Assembly (NCBI GenBank): GCA_016617855.1
Contig: JAECUM010000815.1
Coordinates: 95,833-159,832, forward strand
Direction of reading: 5' to 3'
DNA: 64,000 bases
Source of the DNA: Megalonaias nervosa
Taxonomy: Eukaryota; Mollusca; Bivalvia; Unionida; Unionidae
Made by a program: the position numbers and the translations under genes. Under the pieces are notes generated by a model. It was given only the letters and a program-made list of their open reading frames with translations, did no database searches and was not told the DNA's origin. Positions 1 to 13,400 of the stretch are shown one piece after another; positions within the stretch are counted from its first letter, which is position 1, and every line of letters begins with the position of its first letter.

Positions 1-100
1 ATGGATGGCCATACTGGCTTGCTGAATGGATGGCCATATTGGCTTGCGGAATGGATAGTCATATTGGCTTGCTGAATGGATGGTCATATTGTCATAGGGT
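1..100 (+). repeat. 25-bp tandem repeat, four copies
   Basis: Units starting at 1, 26, 51 and 76 (ATGGATGGCCATATTGGCTT plus five bases) with few mismatches; probably continues before the window. 101-720 has no recognisable feature. Confidence 0.85.
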
Positions 101-733
101 TGCACCAAAAAGCCTTCTGATGTCAAGTTGCTCCTAAATGAAAATAAGGCTGATCTGACATCCACCATTTTTTCCATCATGGAAATCTTTTTATTAACTC
201 CTCTTGTATAAATGGTCATATCAACATGAGGTTTCCACTAAAAGACTTCTTATGATGTATAGTTGGTCCTGAATAAAAATATTTTCCCTCAGACATTCAT
301 TATTATGTCATCATCCCTAGGTGATTTTGGAAGGTAGACCCCAACCCAAGGTATAACAAAACACAACAATTTTTTTTCAGTGCAAGTATATCTTCTTCAC
401 AAAATGATAGTGTGTGGTCAAATCAGTCAAATTTGTTATACAGTTATTAACTCATTTCAGTGGCAGGCCAGTGCAAAATTAACAGCTTTGGCTGATAGTA
501 AATATAAATTAGCTCATTTGCATATTCATTATTATGCATTATATACTTCACATGTTTACAAGTTTCACCAAAATATTTAAAGTTGGTTATTTTCAGCTTA
601 AATATGTAATAAATGAGATATAAAACAAGAACAAAAGTAATGCTAAATTCTATGTTGATACATGTACATTCAAAAGCTTTATTGTCCATTTTACTACTGT
701 ATCTTTTGCATTTTAAATCCAAATGTGAACATC

Positions 734-1087
734 TTAGATCTGTATCTGCTGGCACATAATGAGACAGCAGATCAGGGTCTGTGCTGTTTGATAGTTGCTG
801 GATCAAGAATAGCATAGACCCAGATCTACTGGCACATGATGAGACTGAAGATCAGGGTCTGTGCTGTTTGATAGTTGCTGTATGGAGAATAAATAGCATA
901 GACCATGATCTGCTGGCACATGATGAGATGGCAGATCAGGGTCTATACAATTTGATAGTTGCTGGATGTAGAATAAATAGCATACACCCTGACCTGCTGG
1001 CACATGATGAGACAGCAGATCAGGACTGTGCTGTTTGATAGTTGCTGTATGAAGAATAAATAGCATAGACCCAGATCTACTGGCACC
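734..1087 (+). repeat. Tandem array of about 84 bp palindromic units
   Basis: The core GGCACATGATGAGACAGCAG recurs at 751, 831, 915, 999 and (partial) 1082. Each unit contains CAGATCAGGGTCTGTGCT and near its other end an inverted partner AGCATAGACCCAGATCT, so it can fold on itself. The core matches the dispersed palindromic elements near 26.6, 28.4, 31.0 and 43.7 kb. The palindromy keeps overlapping frames open on both strands; these are not genes. Confidence 0.75.
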
Positions 1088-1144
1088 ATTAATACTGGCC
1101 ACCATGTATAGCCTATCTTGTGCTGAAAAATGGCGTTAAGTCCT

Positions 1145-1172
<28 letters not shown>
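1085..1172 (+). mobile_element. SINE family 1, 3' fragment
   Basis: Carries the conserved 3' body (TACTGGCCACCATGTATAGC, then CTATCTTGTGCTGAAAAATG) and a (CAA)n tail, joined without a tRNA head to the palindromic array. Confidence 0.75.
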
Positions 1173-1176
<4 letters not shown>

Positions 1177-1599
1177 CAGTATTATCTTCAGTAGTGTGAA
1201 AGGGGATATATTACTCTCTCAGTTCATAAACTTTGCAGTGTGCCCTGCATACATATAGACTGACAAACAAAATATTTGTTTACTGTTGTAGTATGTAAAA
1301 CCATAATACATTGATGTGTCCTCACTCAGGTGCATTACCCAGAGCTCAGCCCTCATTTGAGAAATGAGACCAGAAAAATGTGAAGGATCCCATTAGTGCA
1401 GGCCAAGTGGAGGAAGTAGTCATCCATGTCCTTTTCTTAGACAAGAGCATGGTTTCCAAAGGTCATTGGCTACAAAAAGTGGTGAGAAAGAACCATTTTC
1501 ATCCCATTATTCTCTCCCAGACAGCCTTCATCCTGCCGGAAATGGCACCATGCCCACAGTCATTTCACACATCCTGGTAGGAGGAAGACACTAACACTT

Positions 1600-3560
1600 T
1601 ACCACGCAATAGTAAAATCTTTGTCATGATGGTCTTACAAATCATGTTGGAAGGCTTCCAGATCACATTCAGTGGTCTCCTTCATTATCATAGGCTCCTG
1701 CTACAGTGTCCAAAGAGATCCATTCAATGCTGATGTTCTGCAGCAACATATAGACTATTTCCTCACAAAAAGGTATTAGAAATTGTTTTTAAAAAAAACC
1801 CTCACTGTGGTTTGAGCACCATGGTTCATAAAAAGACAATGAGATTGGTTCTTACTGTTGTGCAGGAGGGAGATTTCACAATCAGTCTAGATATTCAAGA
1901 TGCATACCTTCATATTCCAGTTTGCAAATTTTACTGGAAATTACTGAGTGAATCATTTAGGGATACGGAATACCCATTCAGGGCACTCCAGTCTGTCAGA
2001 GTCATTTAGGGATATGGAATACCCATTCAGGGCACTCCAGTCTGTCAGAGTCATTTAGGGATACGGAATACCCATTCAGGGCACTCCAGTCTGTCAGAGT
2101 CATGTCACACTTCAGAGTTACTTCCATATCCATGACTTAAAACTACCAGGATGACATTGTGTAAAAGTACCAGGTGAGATATATTCTATAATCAAGATAC
2201 AAAATCCCTTGTTTCACTTTGTTCTCTGCCTTGGATTCCTTGTCAAAGAAGGACAAATTCAGTATTATCCCATTCCAACATTTTACCCATTTGAGTATTG
2301 AGTTCAAAACATGAACAGGATCAGTTTCCCTCAAGAACCTTGATTATGATCTTATTCTCAAGAATTTCATCACCTGTTGGATCTCCTTAATATGGCATTG
2401 GTCATCATCATCTTGGCTACCTGTTTATCAGACCATTATAGACAAATCTCTTGTCCCAGGGGCGACCAAAGCTTTGCCCATTAGATTAAACAGTCCTAGT
2501 TTGGGGATACATGAGGTCCCATCTCAGCAATTGGGAAAACCTCACCTGGCTTACAAGGGTATTCCATTGCAGATTCAGCCTCTGGGAATTATCAACTGTA
2601 CAAGTGCCAGAATGGCAGTCCTTCCTTTGTTTTGGGAAGTTGTCTGGTTGTGACCCCTTCAAGAGCGTTCATTACACATCAGTTCCTGGATAAGAAGGCC
2701 ATTCTGAATGCATTTAAATCATTGCAGGAGTCAGTTTGGAAAGGGTGTTCTCATCTCATCCTGCCATCATTGACAAGTCCACATCCAGGTCTACCACATT
2801 CCATGCATACTCTGTCCTAGTGGCCTTACTGTCTCAGTGAGAATCAGCTCAGTCAAACCAACTGGGCGTGACCACACCTCTGTCTCTCCAGTCTGAGATA
2901 CAAAAGCCTGGACAGTTGACTCTCATTCCATGAACTAGAATGGTCAAGATTTATTTACCTTCCATTTGATCTCCAAAGTCTTGCAGAAGGCAAGGGTATC
3001 AAAGTGCCATCTGGTCCTGTTTGTTCTCCATAAGAGGGAAAATCATGGTTCAATAATCAATTAAACTTGGCAGTGAAAATTGTCAGGAAAATCTTGGCTT
3101 TTCCTGACCCGCTCAAGCAACCATGAATGCGTGTGTTTCATCCAAACCTGTATTTGTTGGGCCAGCTTGCCCAATTCATATCAAGTGAATCCTTGGGTAA
3201 AACAATTCTCTGAACAAGTGGTGGACAAAATTTCTTGTGCTTGAAGGCCCATCACTTTGAAAACATACAAACAAAAGGACTTGTAGAGTTTTCTCCCAGT
3301 AGTGCAAGCAGAAACAAATTGCTCAGTTGAAAGCCTCAATACTTCAAGTAGTAAACTTTCTCCTTGAAGAGAAGATGTTAGCCCTGTTCACTCTAAAAGA
3401 CTACCTACTCATGGAATCAGACATGTTATGTAATCATAGAAGGAAAAATAAAGGCTAAAACAAAGACCTCTCCAACCTTGTTATGAACTTGGATTTGTCA
3501 TGGCTGGAAGCTTTGACCCTTTGGTCCCTTTCAACTTTAATACTTCAATGTGTTATCAGT
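1600..3560 (+). pseudogene. DIRS-like retrotransposon remnant (RT, RNase H-like, tyrosine recombinase order)
   Basis: Conceptual translation is broken by many stops and shifts. At about 1740-1930 it shows the segment before and including the first reverse transcriptase palm motif (DFTISLDIQDAYLHIPV). At about 2630-2780 the pattern VVTPSRAFITHQFLDKKAIL resembles the RNase H region of DIRS and related elements. At about 3320-3540 QLKASILQVVNFLLEEKM and then DLSWLEALTLWSL resemble the tyrosine recombinase N-terminal region. The RT then RH then YR order is typical of DIRS. Split direct repeats at the ends were not found. Dead copy. Confidence 0.65.
1953..2100 (+). repeat. 49-bp triplication inside the RT remnant
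   Basis: Three copies (starts 1953, 2002, 2051) of a unit beginning TCATTTAGGGATACGGAATA. The length is not a multiple of three, so it breaks the RT frame. Confidence 0.85.
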
Positions 3561-3927
3561 GATAATGATTTATCAGCAGTAAAGAAATTAGGATGAACAA
3601 TTTAGTATGGAGATGTGTGCATATGTGCCAATGTACATGTTACAGGGGTTGTTTCAGTCAAGTCTGGAAATCTATTCTGCTGCCATTTTATTTTGAATTT
3701 TAATAAAGTATTTAAAGTCATTGATTACGGGTAGTTGATTACATATTTTCACTAACTTGCAATTACAGTACTGTAATCTAGTTACTCCTGTCCGTTAAAA
3801 TTTACTACACTGTATAACTGGGCTCTTTAAAGTCAGATGGCCAAAATATACTGCATATGAATGAGATAATTTTTATACAAACACAAAATGTGCTTATAAT
3901 ATTCATACAGCTCGGAAAATTTTCTAA

Positions 3928-3931
<4 letters not shown>

Positions 3932-3980
<49 letters not shown>
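3932..3980. repeat. (TA)n microsatellite
   Basis: About 24 TA dinucleotides. The flanks 3561-3931 and 3981-5377 contain no gene I can recognise. Confidence 0.95.
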
Positions 3981-3982
<2 letters not shown>

Positions 3983-5377
3983 GTTTATTGCGTTTCTCCC
4001 ACATCTCTCTGTTCAGATCTCACTTCTTCCTGTTCTTTCCAAAAGGATATGTGACCAATGCATATGGTATCAAGTTGCTCATACTATATTTTTCTACAGT
4101 TGTTTATTACAGATTGTTCTATTTTGCTTTTTGTGCATGATATTGAATTTACAAAGGACAAAATGCTGTTTTGTTTCTTAGAATGTACATGTAATGCATA
4201 ATAATATATATGACTATGCAAATGATCTAATTTACATACATTTTGCATTCAAAAGAAAGAAGAATTAAAAGCTACACTTCAGTTCAAAAAATTAAGAAAT
4301 GTATAGAATTTTCATTTTCATTTGTTAATTTTGCATTAGGTTGTTATGGAAACAAACTTATACCCATACAACAGACCTAATTGATTTGACCAGAACCAGA
4401 ACTTTTGTGGAGACATGTTGGCACTGCTGTGCCATAAAAAAAGAGAACCGAATAACAGTGGCTACATTGCAAGAATGGATGCAACAAATTGGTGATCCAG
4501 GTTTCAGAGTGGCAACATATTTGTTCAACCTTGCTCCATGCTATTTCATCATCTCCTTCTGTGGTGGAGATCCTGGCCAACCATAAGAAACAAATGATGC
4601 CAATCTACCATCAATTATGGCTGCTGCTATTGAAAGTATATGAGAAAAGCTTATGATTATTTTTTTCTTCTTAACAGAATATGACCAAATTTGACAGTGT
4701 CCCCATCTGAAAGCCTTTCACATCACAGAAATGATGCCAATCTACCATGAATAAAGAAGCATACAACATTATGTCAATAAAAAACAATAGAATCTGACCA
4801 ACTCATTTTGGTATAGAGCCCTGTCAATATTTCACAGATGGTGTTGATATGCTATCAAATGTGATGAAGGTATAAAACAGGATTAGCCTTGAAACACATG
4901 TTTTGTTTACATCAATCAACAGCATTGGAAGAAATTTTGCCAGAAAGCATCCTACTAATTCTGATTTTTGGTCAAAGTTTTTGGCTTATATGCAGTTGTC
5001 TTCCTAATTAGCAGCTTAGGTCACTTGGGCCTCTTCCTAATAATTTTATTAACTGAACTTGTACCAGTACAAATTGTGTCTGCACCATTTTATATTCATT
5101 CAAAAGAGTTGATGATTTTCACTTTTTGGGGGCACATTTTGATTGACTTTGGCTCATAATCCATGATTGGCTTCTTATATTTCATCTTAGAACAATAATA
5201 CAAAGAGTAATTCTGGTACACAAATAAAATTTTGTACATATTTTTGCATTGATAGGTTGTAGACTTACATGTCTATTACTCTGATATTTTTCAAGTTTCA
5301 TGACCATTTATGGGTGTAGTTGAGACGTGTTTTCAGAATCCAGGTGAATTAATGGCTTACTTTTTTGCACTGTGCAG

Positions 5378-5454
5378 GAGGACTTCTTTACAGGGAATGA
5401 TGAGGAAGACGGAGATGTGAAGCAGGTTATCAAGAATCTTCTGTCTGTTATCAA
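5378..5454 (+). CDS. ERO1: ERO1 exon a (77 bp)
   Basis: Reads [20 protein letters not shown] then LLSVI plus two bases of a Lys codon. Acceptor tgtgcag precedes it; donor gtaagt follows at 5455. The sequence FFTGN is followed by an acidic stretch, as in animal ERO1. A 29-bp tandem array that closely resembles its donor region lies about 700 bp downstream in the intron. Confidence 0.93.
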
Positions 5455-6947
5455 GTAAGTCAACACCATTTAATTCATTATCCCCATATGCACCATTTAT
5501 GCATTATCAGGTTGTACCCTAGTTATGAGCTCAGTGACATCTACATCATTCATGAAAAAACACCATAGCAGCTGGTATTACAGAAAAGGAGAAATCATTA
5601 GTTCCACAATGCTGCCAAATAATGTACACATTCTACTTGTATTAAAAATACTGTTGATAAAAACATAATTTTTCAGACCAGATTTTTTTAGGCCAAACAT
5701 TACCAGATTTTAGACTTTTTGTCCTGCCCCCACCAAGAAAAAATAAAAACAATCCAATTAGTATCCAGTTGAAATTGTCTTTTCTACACTGAAGCATCTG
5801 GCAAACTTAAAGTCTCTTAGAAATAGGTTGGATACAGCCAGAATAAACAAATAAGGTATTCCCTATCCCCATTTCACTTGAAAGTGAAAGAGAGATGAAC
5901 CTTTGTAAAATGTAGGGTAAGATTGAGATTTGGTGTAATATGGGGCCAAGACATGAAAATTCTGGGCCTACACCCCCCCCCACAAAAAAATTCAAATTTT
6001 AAAAGTATCCAATTGAAATTGTCTTTCATACACTGAAGCAGCTAGCAGAATGAAAATTTCATAGTTTTGATGCAGCCAGAAGTAACAAAAAAAGGCATGT
6101 CCTAACCCCATTTGACATGAAAATGAAAAGAATCTCCAGGGGAAAATGAATTAAATGTTATCAAGTCTATGCCATTTTACTGTTATCAAGTAAGTCTATA
6201 CCATGTTACTGTTATCAAGTAAGTCTATGCCATTTTACTGTTATCAAGTAAGTCTATACCATTTAACTGTTATCAGGTAAGTCTAGGCCATTTTGCTGTT
6301 ATTAAGTAAGTCTGTACCATTTATCAAGGAAGTCTACATCATTTAACTTGGAATTTAAATTAGTTGACACTAAAAACTAGATAAAATTTATGTCTCCATT
6401 TCAAAGCTTAACAAGTAAACTTAGTTGATCATTCTCATATAATTGTATTGAAATGAATGTTAGAACATTTGTCTTGCCTCTTTGAAAGCTTAAATTTAAA
6501 TTTTGTTATTATTGGAGAGTCAAAATGAAATGTTTCTAATACAAAGAATCTTGCTAAACACCCTGGATATTACTTATAGGTTATTGGCATTGTCAGCTGG
6601 TCTCGTTAGCCCACATTGACATACCACCTAATTTGTTCCCATCCTTTTACCTTTCAGTATATATAAAGATGCCTGGATAGTACACTGGTAGCCAGTTATT
6701 CTGCATCAGTATTAAATGTATGTAAGGGTTACATGATTCATACAACATTAAAAATTCCTTAAATTTCAGTGGTTGACTTGGGATAAAAAAAACAACACAA
6801 ATGCCGATAATTCTGTGCAACTAGTTTCGCATTTAATGCATGCTTCTTCAGGCACAAAATGTTTTGAAAGAAACGATGACATCTTTATATTTTAAAATAA
6901 CAATTACGTCATTACGTAACGTCATAAATGATATGCATCATCATAAC

Positions 6948-7026
<79 letters not shown>

Positions 7027-10000
7027 ACAGGATCTAAAAGATAGCATGAGTCTCTAATGAAACCAGAATCAGTAAACTAATAAAATAAAATAGAGACAAA
7101 CAGTCATACATATAATTATATTGTTATAAAGGATATACAATTTATCAATTTTAAAAAAAAAAACAAAAAAAAAAAAACATTTATACAATTTTATATACAT
7201 GTAGTGCATTGGTATTAAGGCCATTAGGATACAAAGTATCTAATTCATGAATCCAGTAAGTTTCTTTTATGAGTCTGTTCATGTCTCCATGCACAATATC
7301 TATTGGCATGAAAGAAAAATCAAATAGGGAGTGATTATTGGTATTAAAATGTGTTGAAATATTAGAGGAAAACTGAGGATCTCTATAATTTTTTATATGA
7401 AAGCGATGATTATTCATTCTCTTAGAAACTTGTTGCAGTGTTTGTCCAACATATTACATTACATTTTTTACAGGTTATCAAATAAATCACTGCAGTTGAT
7501 ACGCAGTTAGTGTTATAACATAGAGAAAATACCACTTTTGTATTGGCGCTACTGAAAGTAGTACTTTCTCTTATGTTTGCACATTGAGAGCACCGGTGTC
7601 TTTTACATTTAGATGATGAGAATTGTCTTTTTTTTTATTTTCTGTCTGTTTAGTTCTAATTAGAAAATCTTGCAAATTCTTGGGTCTTTTATAAGCAAGA
7701 ATTGGTTTATTGTTGTAAAGTGATTTTTTGCTGTTTTTGTTTGATAAATTTAGGAGACTCCAATATTTATTAATTATAAGACCTATATTAGGTAATGAAG
7801 GATTATATTGTATTGTGAAAGGAATTATATTTTTCTCTATTGTACAATTTGCTGTGTTTAAAGCCTCATGTTGAGTAAGATTACAGGCTTTGTTCAGCGC
7901 AGAATCAATGATATGTTTAGGATAACTTCTGTTTTGGAAATATGATTTTAAATCATTCAGCGAATTTTGTAATTGACAATCATCTGAAATAATGCATCTG
8001 TATCTTCTATGGTATACCGTTTTTACAAGTCAAATGGTTGACTTGAAAACTCCTTGAATTTGTTGCCTTGAAAAATCCGAATTTTGACAAAGACAGGATG
8101 TTAAAACAAAGAATATACACATTTTACATTCACAATTTTTTATATATACTTATTTCCTCCCCCCTCCAAAAAACAAAAAATTCCAAAAAAATTATAAAAT
8201 GGGATAAAAATATGGTGGATGAAATGACAATGGTAGTTGCCAGATTGAGTAGCGCCCCTTTGCTGTAGTGGCATGCAATTCAATTTTCAGATGGATGACT
8301 AGTGGAATGAGGAATACGATTCATTTGGAATGAGCTGTTTACAATTCAGAATGGGATTGTGACTCATTTTACAGTCATTTCAAAGCATTGAAGAGGGAAA
8401 AGTACAAAGTGATGTACAAAAAATGTGGTAAAATTGATGTTTTCAGATTGGGGGAAAGTGCATTAAAGTCAATGAAAGCACACACAAGAATCACAAAATT
8501 TGTCTGCTGTCACCTTGCACTCATTTCTCAGAGTATCAACAAATAGTGCTACCTTGGCTGCCATTTCTGATATTATGTGTTTTTTCCTAAGCTTTTCTAC
8601 TAGTTTATGTAACAATAAACAAAGTAACAAATGAAGAAAGTTCAGTTTCAACAAGAAAATATCTTTCTTTGGAAATGTATGGAAGTTCATGAAAACTCCT
8701 TGAAATATTCTTAAAGAAACTTATGAGCCACTTGTTATTAATCAAGAAGCTAAATGGATGCAATGGGTATTGCAGTGTAAGGAGATTCCAACAAAGAGGA
8801 CTTAGTGGGCCTCATCACTCAAATGACTTACTCAGTTTCAGTGAAAAACTTCTACTTTTGTGACCTGAGAACACTGTAAATAAACATTTTAATAGATAAT
8901 GTGGACCACAAAGTAATTCAAGTTTACAAAGTGCTGCTATATATTTGTTTTCATTCTTCAGATCATTTCCTCACCATTTTGATGAAAGTAAGCTCTTCCA
9001 AGGGAATCCGAAAGAGGCACACAGTTTGAAGGTATTTGGCTGTAAGACAAAAACACAGAGTATGGAAAATATTGAACCATGAGATTGGGACACTGATGAT
9101 ATGATTATTGTCAGAATTGCAATGGTCATGCATTTAAGCATTTTGATGGGACTGACTGGAATATTCTATTTATTTTTTAAAATATGTGTGTGATCTGTAA
9201 GATAAATGTTGGTTTTAGCAATGTATATATTGTAGTTTTTGAGAAAAACTGTTTTTGTCAATATAGAAAAAAATTTGTTTTCACTGGTCACTACTGCTGT
9301 TACTGCTCACAGAATGACCTTAATGGTAACTAACTAGATGAAGGCTGTCAGTATGGCTTGTTCTTAGTCATGTCAAGATTATACATACTCAGAAAACTTT
9401 ATACATTTGTATTTCTTGCTTTATAAGGATTGTGCTAACAAGATTTTCTTTCATGCAGGAGGAATTCAAGAATCATTTCCGTAACATTTCCAGGATAATG
9501 GACTGTGTTGGTTGTGACAAGTGTAAACTGTGGGGAAAATTACAGGTAAACACTGAATCTTAAGGTTTATTATGACTGTTATGGAAGTTTAGTAATAGAA
9601 AATATGATTTTAAAATTATTTGCAGAATGTTAAACAGGTATCTTAAGCAGCAATAACAACAGCAGGATAAATGATAATAACAGTTGTCCGGCTGATAAAT
9701 GATATTTGTTCCCACCACGAATATGCAAGAGTTGGTTTTGTTTTTCTTTGTTTTAACTGCACTTTATGATTGGTTACATCATGGTAGGGGAATGGAAGTG
9801 ATATATATTGTTTTCTTTGTCTTTTTATACATAGGTCAGGTTAAGCTTTGTATTTTGGCCACTGTCGTATTGCATTTGTATTCCTGTGTATGTTGTTTCT
9901 TTATCAATATTGAACACAGAATTAATGATGCATAGTTTTTGTATTGTTGAAGAAGCAGTATTGGTACAGTTGTTCATAGTGTAAAAATCCCTGTTGATCC

Positions 10001-10417
10001 CAGGAACACAGGAGTAAATTCAAAGGTCAGAAATGCTCTTTTTTTCTCAGTTGATTAAGCTTATAATTTTCATTTTGTGCTTTTTGGTTCTTAAGTAACT
10101 TTAGACATGCATATGAAATTTGCCTTTCATGGCTGACCCCTAGGGTTCTGAAACAGAGTTTATAGGGTTAAAAAATACTACCTTATTTTATGTAATTTTT
10201 CGTACACGAAAAAATAATTATTAATTTCAGTGTACGAAAAATTATATGTAAAATAAATAATTATCATTTGGTGGTGCTGACCGTGTACGAAAAATAAAGG
10301 GATTGTACCAAAACAAGTTCTACAGTACACACGCTACTCGACAACCTAACGGTACAAACATACAAAGTAAATGTACATTTTCTGTCTCATAAATCAAAAG
10401 TACTTTTGTTATTAGTG

Positions 10418-10459
<42 letters not shown>

Positions 10460-13400
10460 ATGTTCAGTGTGCAAGCTTGTCTGCATTTAGAACATATGTA
10501 CCTGTTATGTTGTGCAAAATGATCAAGATGGTTTGTACATGTATAAGTTATGGGTATTATTTATTGGTAAATTGTACGCAACGATACGACCCCACATCGT
10601 CAGGAAATTAAGTGCAAGTTGTATTTTTACTGCAACAATAATCTCATTATCAAATTGCAATAAAAAATAAAGAACTTGAAATCAACGCTTAAGTTAATGC
10701 GTGTGTGTTTGTGTGTGTGTGCATGCGCGCCAGAGAGATCAATCAAATAAAACATTTTCAGTGTACAAGACCGTATTTATTCAGTGTAGTTTTTATTTGT
10801 AGCTTTTGCAAAGAGAAAAAAAGACTATTTTCAGTTACCTGACGAGTGGGAAAATCCTCATGTAATACGACCCTACTATATTCCATTGGGAATAAACACC
10901 GCTAAATCAACAGTTCATTCCTGTTTTAATTACGATGTACATTGTCACAACAACCACATGGCTATGCAGTTATTTACACGGTAATTAAACATGCTTAGTG
11001 CTTTGTTTAGTCTAGTTGAAACCAGATTGAGGGCAAGAATCAACTGAAGAGGTCAAATCATCGAGGCTGCCAGTAGGGAAATGAGGCTTGCTTTAGGGAA
11101 ATGAAAATTTGTCCGTGTGCTATTGAAGAAGTTGTCCATATAGCAGATGTTATCAGCACAAGCGATCATATGCATTATTTGTTATTCAAACTCACCAATA
11201 AAGATAATAGTGATGTATATCATAAAATAGATTTGCAATAAAATGTTAATTATATCCAAGTCAAAACAGAATAAGCACTTAAAAGATAGTATATGTATAT
11301 ATACGAATTGATTTAATGGAGTCCGTGACTTTCAAATTTACGATGGAAAATGACAAGGTTTTTATATGTTATGTTTGTATGATTAATGAAACAATAAGAC
11401 AAGTTGACCAATGGTCTGTGGTCTTCACTTTAGCATGTACTGAGATGTAATTTTTGTTGGATAAGACAACATCAAAGGGCTTCCGAACTCGTTTTAAAAT
11501 GCACGTGGTGTTTTGTTATGGTGACGGACTTAATAAGGAGAACTAATTAATGATAATATTTAAAAGTCTGGTCTGTAAAGTCCTTTGTTCATTTGTTAAT
11601 AAATACCAGTAGATAATGTAATGACAATAAGAGTTTTTGCACATGGGCGCCCGCAGGATCTTTTGCAAAAAGGGGGTGGGGGTCAGTCAGTCACGGCCGG
11701 GAGAGTTAGTATAATAAGCAGTCTGAAACTAAAGCTAATATCTACTGAGCGTTTTGAACAGAATCTTGTGACATATTTTCAGCTTCATTTGCATGATTAA
11801 ACTTGTCGGAATATATATTGCAGTATGATTTGGGGGGGGTGTCACGTGACCCCCCCTTGACCTATGCTGCGGGCGCCCATGCTTATGCATCAATCATTAT
11901 ATTTTCTCACCAACAATTAATCATTAATTTTTGTAAAAACAAAGTGGGAATACGGTATTTTCGATCCTTTTTGCAATTGTAAATCTTCTTAGTGGAAATG
12001 TTATGTCCGATAATTTAATGAATTTTTCAAATAATACAAAGTGATATGTACGAATAAATATTTATTATTTTGATAACTGGATTGTGTACAAAAAATTAAA
12101 GGGTATGAAAAAATACATAAAATACAGTATATCACATAAGTATGTCATCTAACTATCTTGTTGTGGGTACCAAATTGAGGTTTTTGAGATCCTAACAAAC
12201 ATACAAACTGTTAATATTGTTCTTGATGCAGCTGTCAAACTTTAAGTAACTTTGTTGCAGAATGTAGGTTTGAGTAAAGCTTCTAAATTTTCAATTTAAC
12301 TTAAGGACCCCTGCCCCTTCTTGGCAAAGTTATAAGGTGAAAAATATAATTTTTTAAAATTTTAATTTAAGATTTTGGTACAGTTCCAGATAAATATCAT
12401 GAATGGAACCCATTTTCTATGTTTTGTGTCAAGGGCAAAAGATGGTGGGGGGGGAGAGGATGGGATGAAATTGCATGCTGGTTAAAGGCTTTAGAAACCG
12501 TACATCACCAGAGCATGTCATCTTCAATATTGGAGTAAATAAGGTCTATGAGAGTACTTTAGAATTTAATGGACTTTAATCTTCTCACTTACACTAGGGA
12601 CCCAAGGGTAATAGGTTAAAACCTCACATAATAAAACATCACCAAGCTGTGTTTTTTTGGGTATGAAATGCAAGGTATTTGAGAGTAATTTTTATCTTTT
12701 GGCTGACCCTCAGGAGCACAGGGATTAGGGGTAAAATATTTGCATCAGTAGGATGTTGCCCAAACATATTATGATGGGTGTGCATTTGGAGGTCTGGGAT
12801 TATTCTGCCATAGACTGGTTTATAATTCTCATGCTGACCCTCCGGGGGCAGAGGCAGGTATCAAAGGATCTCATGAAACCATAAATTTGTCATAAATATC
12901 ATATTTTATTATAGTAGAATAATAATTATTTCACAAGAGTGCAAATTTTGTTAAGGGTAGTGAAAGGTTTTTAGAAAAATAGCTTTTTCATTAGTATTCT
13001 GCTTTGTTTGAGAGGCAGTCAGTAAATTTTGCAGTGAGTTAGTATTTCGTATCATGTTGGACAGCATCATCAACTTAATTAAAGAGTATCTTTTTTATGT
13101 GCTTATCTCATCATATGTATTGATTCGATAAATTGTCATCTTTAATCCCTGACAGAACACTAGGTTAACATACCTGTACTAAAGTGTGAGGAGTTGCAGC
13201 TAAAAATCCCATCCTTTAATTAGATTTATTCATTTTGCTTTTAGTCTAAAAACCAAACAATTCCAAAAATTTTTTTTTTTTGCAGTGGTGTACTGTTGAC
13301 TTTCTTCTAGTTCATATTTTAACTATGAATTAAGGTAGTATTTTTCCCTCTGGTGTGTAATATAAGGGGTATCTGTTCAGAACAGACTTCCTGACTATAT

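Larger units (their letters stand above)
5455..8961 (+). other. ERO1 intron between exons a and b (3507 bp)
   Basis: Holds the splice-site-like 29-bp array (6157-6345), a (TA)n tract and a Penelope-like retroelement remnant inserted on the opposite strand. 8046-8940 has no recognisable feature. Confidence 0.85.

Noticed and set aside
781..1105. Overlapping open frames on both strands
   Set aside because: Explained by the palindromic 84-bp array.
3857..4181. Short open frames around the (TA)n tract
   Set aside because: Repeat-driven and without any protein resemblance.
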